64,000 nucleotides of DNA from Syntrophorhabdaceae bacterium (lineage in GTDB: Bacteria; Desulfobacterota; Syntrophorhabdia; Syntrophorhabdales; Syntrophorhabdaceae): contig JAQVWF010000001.1 of the NCBI GenBank assembly GCA_028698615.1, positions 162,897-226,896 on the forward strand, read 5' to 3'. The first letter of the stretch is position 1. Each line of letters starts with the position of its first letter. A program made the position numbers and the translations under genes. Positions 60,554 through 64,000 of this stretch are shown in pieces. Under the pieces are notes generated by a model, which saw only the letters and a program-made list of their open reading frames with translations, was not told where the DNA came from and made no database searches.

Positions 60554-61360
60554 TCATCCGTCGTTATGCTGAAGTGTGCCTGAGTCACAGAAAGAAAGGG
60601 CAGACTCCTGTTCGAGGATCGCCAGGATCCTTTCCGCCAGGGGTCCGTAGGAGGGATGCGCCCGCGCTCTGGGGCGCTCCATTTCCACATCGATGACCTC
60701 AAGTATCCGGCCCGGTCTCGCGGACATGACCATGATGCGGTCGGCGAGATATATGGCCTCGTCCACACCGTGGGTCACGAAGAGGATCGTCTTGCGGTGG
60801 TTTTCCCAGATCCGGAGAAGCTCCTTTTGCAGGAGGATCCTGGTGTGTGCATCGAGGGCGCCGAAGGGTTCGTCCATGAGGAGGACGTCGGGGTTGTTGG
60901 CAAGAGCTCTGACGATGGCAACGCGTTGTCTCATGCCGCCCGAGAGCTCATGGGGGAAGGCCCGCCAGAAATCTTCCATGCCCACAAGGCGCAGGTACTC
61001 CATCGCTTTTGCCTCGCGCAGTAACCGCGGCGCGCCGAGGAACTCGGGGCCCAGAGCGACGTTGTCAAGCACGTGCCTCCACGGCAGGAGGGAGTATTCC
61101 TGAAATACCATACCGATTTCCTTTCGCGGCCGCGAGATTGCCTCACCCCTGTAGTCTATTCTGCCGGAGGTGGTTGTCTCGAGGCCTGCTATCATGCGCA
61201 GGAGGGTGGATTTTCCACACCCCGACGGTCCCACTATGCACACGAAATCGTTCTCGGGGACGTCGAAACTGACCTGGGCCACTGCCTCCACGGCTGCGCC
61301 GTTGTTGCTCCGGAACTCCTTCTGCAGCGCATGGATACGGAGAATGGGGCTGGCCTTCAT
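60554..61360 (-). CDS. ABC transporter ATP-binding protein, SsuB/TauB-like
   Basis: The 268-residue ATPase has Walker A GPSGCGKST, Q-loop FQEYSLLPW, signature LSGGMRQR and Walker B VLLMDEPFGALD. It belongs to the nitrate/sulfonate/bicarbonate importer group. The ATG at 61360 overlaps the permease stop (ATGA). It is the last gene of a binding protein-permease-ATPase operon that follows the dehydratase-family gene at the window edge. Confidence 0.92.
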   Translation of the reverse strand: MKASPILRIHALQKEFRSNNGAAVEAVAQVSFDVPENDFVCIVGPSGCGKSTLLRMIAGLETTTSGRIDYRGEAISRPRKEIGMVFQEYSLLPWRHVLDNVALGPEFLGAPRLLREAKAMEYLRLVGMEDFWRAFPHELSGGMRQRVAIVRALANNPDVLLMDEPFGALDAHTRILLQKELLRIWENHRKTILFVTHGVDEAIYLADRIMVMSARPGRILEVIDVEMERPRARAHPSYGPLAERILAILEQESALSFCDSGTLQHNDG

Positions 61361-62199
61361 CGTGTCAACCTTGTCCATGCGAACTTGCGGTCCTCGATAA
61401 ACCGAAAGAAGAGGTCCAGAAAAGCGCCGATGGCGCCGATACTGATCATGCCGGCAATGACGATGTCCGTTCTTGCGAGCGTATAGGCGTGGGTGATGAG
61501 GTAGCCGACACCGGAAAGACTCCCCGGCAGCATTTCGGCCGACACGAGGCACATCCAGGCCACCCCAAGCCCGATCCGCATGCCGTTGACTATGGAGGGG
61601 GACGCGGCAGGCAACAGGATCTTCCGGAATATGTCCCGCTCGCTGGCCCCCAGCACCCGCGCCGAATCCAGAAGGGTGCTCCGAACGCCCATGACGCCGT
61701 GAATGGTGCTGGTCAGTATCGGGTAGAAGGCCCCTATGAAGATGATAAAGACCATCGAGAACTTCAGATTGTTGAGATAGAGATAGGCCAGCCCATTTTG
61801 TACATCAAAGAGCGTCGCGAGGCTTGTCACTCCAAACCAGGCAAGCACCAGCGGCACCCAGGCCAGGGGCGGGATTGGCCTGAAAAGCGCCAGAAAGCCA
61901 TTCAGAAGCCTGAATACCGTTCCATAGTATCCCATAAAGATACCCAACGGTACGGCTATGCAGGCGGCAAGCAGGTAGCCGGCGAGCACCCTGACGAGAC
62001 TGATGGCCACGTTGATGGCGAGGGACCCCATTGCGATGAGGCTCTCCGTCGGCTTCACGAACAACTCGGTCACCTGCCCGACACCGGGCAGGATGACCTC
62101 GTTGTTCAATTGCCGGGCCATGACGTCCCAGAGGATAAGAAAAAGACAGGGCACAAGCAGGTAAGCGCCCGCCCTGACGAGTGTATCCTTCAAGCGCAT
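61357..62199 (-). CDS. ABC transporter permease, SsuC/TauC-like
   Basis: The 280-residue protein has six predicted membrane helices and the EAA loop typical of BPD importers (DSARVLGASERDIFRKILLP). It forms the channel for the ATPase encoded downstream. The start lies 1 base after the stop of the binding-protein gene. Substrate is not evident from the permease. Confidence 0.9.
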   Translation of the reverse strand: MRLKDTLVRAGAYLLVPCLFLILWDVMARQLNNEVILPGVGQVTELFVKPTESLIAMGSLAINVAISLVRVLAGYLLAACIAVPLGIFMGYYGTVFRLLNGFLALFRPIPPLAWVPLVLAWFGVTSLATLFDVQNGLAYLYLNNLKFSMVFIIFIGAFYPILTSTIHGVMGVRSTLLDSARVLGASERDIFRKILLPAASPSIVNGMRIGLGVAWMCLVSAEMLPGSLSGVGYLITHAYTLARTDIVIAGMISIGAIGAFLDLFFRFIEDRKFAWTRLTR

Positions 62200-62200
62200 T

Positions 62201-63307
62201 CTACATCTTTACTTTGTCGATGAAGCGCATGTCGAAAAGGACCGGTTTTACCTCATCGATCTTCTTGCCCTTCAGCGAGCCCTTGAAATTTCCCATCTCG
62301 TTGAGGACGGCCATCAGCTTGTCGGCACCCCTCATCCAGCTCCTGTTGAATTTTGGCAGAAAGACGAGCGTCGACGCCCTTGCGGCATCGGCGGGAAGAC
62401 CAATCCACTGCGCGGTAAGGGTTGCGGCCTCCAGCCTGTTTTTGTTGCACCAGGCGTTGCTCCTTGCAATGAGTTCCACGAACTTTTGCACCACTTCAGG
62501 ATGTTTGGCAATGGTCTGATCGCTCGCCGCCGTGACACAGCAGGGGAAGTCATGCCAGTAACCCGTCGGCGGCAGGTCCCGCAGGTTAACGAGGATCTTT
62601 CCCACGCCGCGGCTTACGGCGACCTCGGGGAAGGGCGATGGCCCCACGATCGCGTCAACCTGCTTGCTCGCCAGGGCGGGGATCATATTTGTCGTGCCCT
62701 TAAGGTCGGCAAGGAGGACCTTTGCCGACTGGTCGTTGGGGTCTTCGGTCACCGTGATCCCGGCCTTCTTCAACGCGCCTTCCAGGACGATCTTCGGCGC
62801 GCTCGTCGGTGAGTGGTACCCGACCTTGACGGGTTTGTCAGCCTTCCTTACGTGGTTCATGAAAGAGCTCCAATCGGTGAGGGGAGAATCCTTGGGGACC
62901 ACGAGCCCCATCCCCTCGGTCTGGAGGGGACTTAAGATCTTGATGGGAGTGCCTTTGTCGATCCCCGACATGATGGCGGTCACCGAGGCCATGGCCAGAT
63001 CGAGCTGATTGCGCGCGAAGAGCGCCGCCGTCTCCGATCCGCTTTTTGCGACGATGAGTTGGAAAACGGCTATGGGTTTACCGTTAACCACCAGTTCATA
63101 CTTGTCTTTGGCGACAACCGGCCGCAGGTAGACGCCCATGTCCTTGAAGGCTTCTCCCTTCTGTGCCGCCACGATGAACGAGGTGTGGTGGGTCGTGAAG
63201 ATATAGCCCATCTTCAGATTGGGGACGTCGGCCGCAAAGGCGCCGGAAACAAGGAAAAAGGCCACAAAGATAACAACGAAAAACATCGGCTTCAGATTCT
63301 TAAACAT
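62201..63307 (-). CDS. ABC transporter substrate-binding protein, SsuA/NMT1-like
   Basis: The 368-residue protein begins with a cleavable export signal (ending near AFAADV, about residues 23-28), then a two-lobe binding fold of the NMT1/THI5-like type. Typical ligands are sulfonates, nitrate, pyrimidines or aromatic acids. It lies 18 bases after the dehydratase-family gene, so it may take up the substrate of that enzyme. The GYWHDFPCCVTA segment includes paired Cys of unknown role. Confidence 0.85.
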   Translation of the reverse strand: MFKNLKPMFFVVIFVAFFLVSGAFAADVPNLKMGYIFTTHHTSFIVAAQKGEAFKDMGVYLRPVVAKDKYELVVNGKPIAVFQLIVAKSGSETAALFARNQLDLAMASVTAIMSGIDKGTPIKILSPLQTEGMGLVVPKDSPLTDWSSFMNHVRKADKPVKVGYHSPTSAPKIVLEGALKKAGITVTEDPNDQSAKVLLADLKGTTNMIPALASKQVDAIVGPSPFPEVAVSRGVGKILVNLRDLPPTGYWHDFPCCVTAASDQTIAKHPEVVQKFVELIARSNAWCNKNRLEAATLTAQWIGLPADAARASTLVFLPKFNRSWMRGADKLMAVLNEMGNFKGSLKGKKIDEVKPVLFDMRFIDKVKM

Positions 63308-63325
63308 GGATGTCCGTACCTCCTC

Positions 63326-64000
63326 TTAGTGTGATATGTTCTGTACAAAACAGGATTCCAAAAGAGCTTCGATGCGGGTGCGTACCTGTTCCTCATCGCT
63401 GAGCGAAAAATCGGTCACGATCTTGAGGAACGGCAGACCGTGGTTCTTCTGGACGTATTCCCCCACCTTGTGGGATTCGATGTTAAAGGAGTGGCACGCC
63501 TGCAGCACGACGTCAATGACGGCGTCGGGCTTGAATGTGTCGATCAGGCGGGTTATCTCGGTAAGGCGCCGCGTATTCGGGGTCATGCAGGAGCAAGGTA
63601 TGGCCAGATACCGCTGGGCCAGCGCCCGCACCGGGTCGCCTGTCCCCTGCACGGTGTCCGTCATGTAAGGCTTGAACCCCGAACAGGCATCGAGTACGAC
63701 GATCACGCCGCCAGCCTCTTCGATGATCCTGAAGACCTTCTCGGCATCCCCTCCGACAGGACAGCCCGTCACCATTACGCGGGGCGTGCCGGCTGGTCTG
63801 TAAGCATATCCACTGTCACGGCGTTCCTCGAGCTTCTTCAAAGCCTCGGCGAGGACGGGCTCCATCTCTTTCCCCGATGATCCCTGGGCCAGGAAGGTGA
63901 GGTCGTACATCTCCCGCCAGCTCACAACGGAAGGCCGAAGCGCGGCAAACTCGAAGACCTCCCGCATCATTGCGTTCCTGAGGTTGATGTCCCTGATGGC
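63326..64000 (-). CDS. 2-hydroxyacyl-CoA dehydratase family protein, 3' part (runs off the window)
   Basis: At least 224 C-terminal residues are present; the frame stays open to base 64000, so the true start lies outside. The segments MVTGCPVGG, LDACSGFKPY, IPCSCMTPN and KIVTDFSLSDEEQVRTRIEA match HgdB/BcrB/YjiM-type proteins, the last being their usual C-terminal signature. Cysteines in GCPVGG, DACSG and CSC could bind a [4Fe-4S] cluster. It is upstream of and probably cotranscribed with the ABC transporter. It is the third member of this superfamily in the window. Confidence 0.82.
   Translation of the reverse strand, partial: AIRDINLRNAMMREVFEFAALRPSVVSWREMYDLTFLAQGSSGKEMEPVLAEALKKLEERRDSGYAYRPAGTPRVMVTGCPVGGDAEKVFRIIEEAGGVIVVLDACSGFKPYMTDTVQGTGDPVRALAQRYLAIPCSCMTPNTRRLTEITRLIDTFKPDAVIDVVLQACHSFNIESHKVGEYVQKNHGLPFLKIVTDFSLSDEEQVRTRIEALLESCFVQNISH

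Overview
The window reads as chromosomal DNA of an anaerobic, GC-rich deltaproteobacterium (Desulfobacterota in current taxonomy). The most likely home is a syntrophic aromatic degrader of the Syntrophorhabdus type. The signs are three benzoyl-CoA reductase / 2-hydroxyacyl-CoA dehydratase-family proteins, a molybdenum hydroxylase with ferredoxin-type enzymes, a Rex redox repressor, TRAP and ABC uptake systems, and the argH-lipoprotein-lysA-dapF-dapA-dapB order common in that phylum. Species identity is inference. No rRNA, tRNA, CRISPR array, prophage or intact insertion sequence was found.

Region 1 (48-12750, minus strand) is a 12.7 kb one-directional catabolic operon. From its 5' end it holds an XRE-cupin regulator, a methylmalonate-semialdehyde-dehydrogenase-like aldehyde dehydrogenase, a DctP/DctQ/DctM TRAP transporter, a three-subunit molybdenum hydroxylase, an enamidase, a 6-hydroxynicotinate-reductase-like iron-sulfur protein, a UPF0280 protein and a DUF1185 protein. 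Together they suggest anaerobic breakdown of nicotinate or a close N-heterocycle: uptake, ring hydroxylation, ferredoxin-dependent ring reduction, hydrolytic opening to 2-formylglutarate, and probably decarboxylating CoA acylation to glutaryl-CoA.

Region 2 (12835-15317) is a two-gene BcrB/BcrC-like operon with a near-perfect sigma-70 promoter and its own terminator, and no activator ATPase. Region 3 (15408-25147) is mostly housekeeping: cutA, maf, a YggS-type PLP protein, argH, a lipoprotein, the lysine/DAP genes, rex, a DUF350 protein and bioD. Region 4 (25237-27818) holds two tandem aminotransferases behind a leader that carries a 24-codon peptide rich in Phe and Tyr and two consecutive intrinsic terminators able to pair with each other. 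This looks like an attenuation system.

Region 5 (27874-43018) has a MoxR/CoxE pair, a cyclic-nucleotide-domain PilB/GspE ATPase, a TVP38 membrane protein, a histone-H1-tailed desulforedoxin-like protein, a sigma-region-2-only gene with a coiled-coil partner, an ECF sigma/anti-sigma pair, an HDOD protein, a TPR lipoprotein, a VIT-VWA protein, a Nudix hydrolase, mobB and recO. Region 6 (43027-53764) is a mix of small and poorly known genes. It includes an Eco57I-like restriction-modification protein with apparently dead motifs, a NusA-like S1-KH protein, an Fe-S scaffold/GGGtGRT pair and a phage-type metallopeptidase.

Region 7 (53828-60459) holds a GMP synthase ATP-pyrophosphatase lacking its glutaminase domain, glucokinase, a radical SAM-methyltransferase fusion, a PurF whose glutaminase nucleophile is Ser instead of Cys, and two small conserved genes. 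Region 8 (60554-64000) is an SsuABC-like ABC transporter next to a third, partial 2-hydroxyacyl-CoA dehydratase-family gene that runs off the window.
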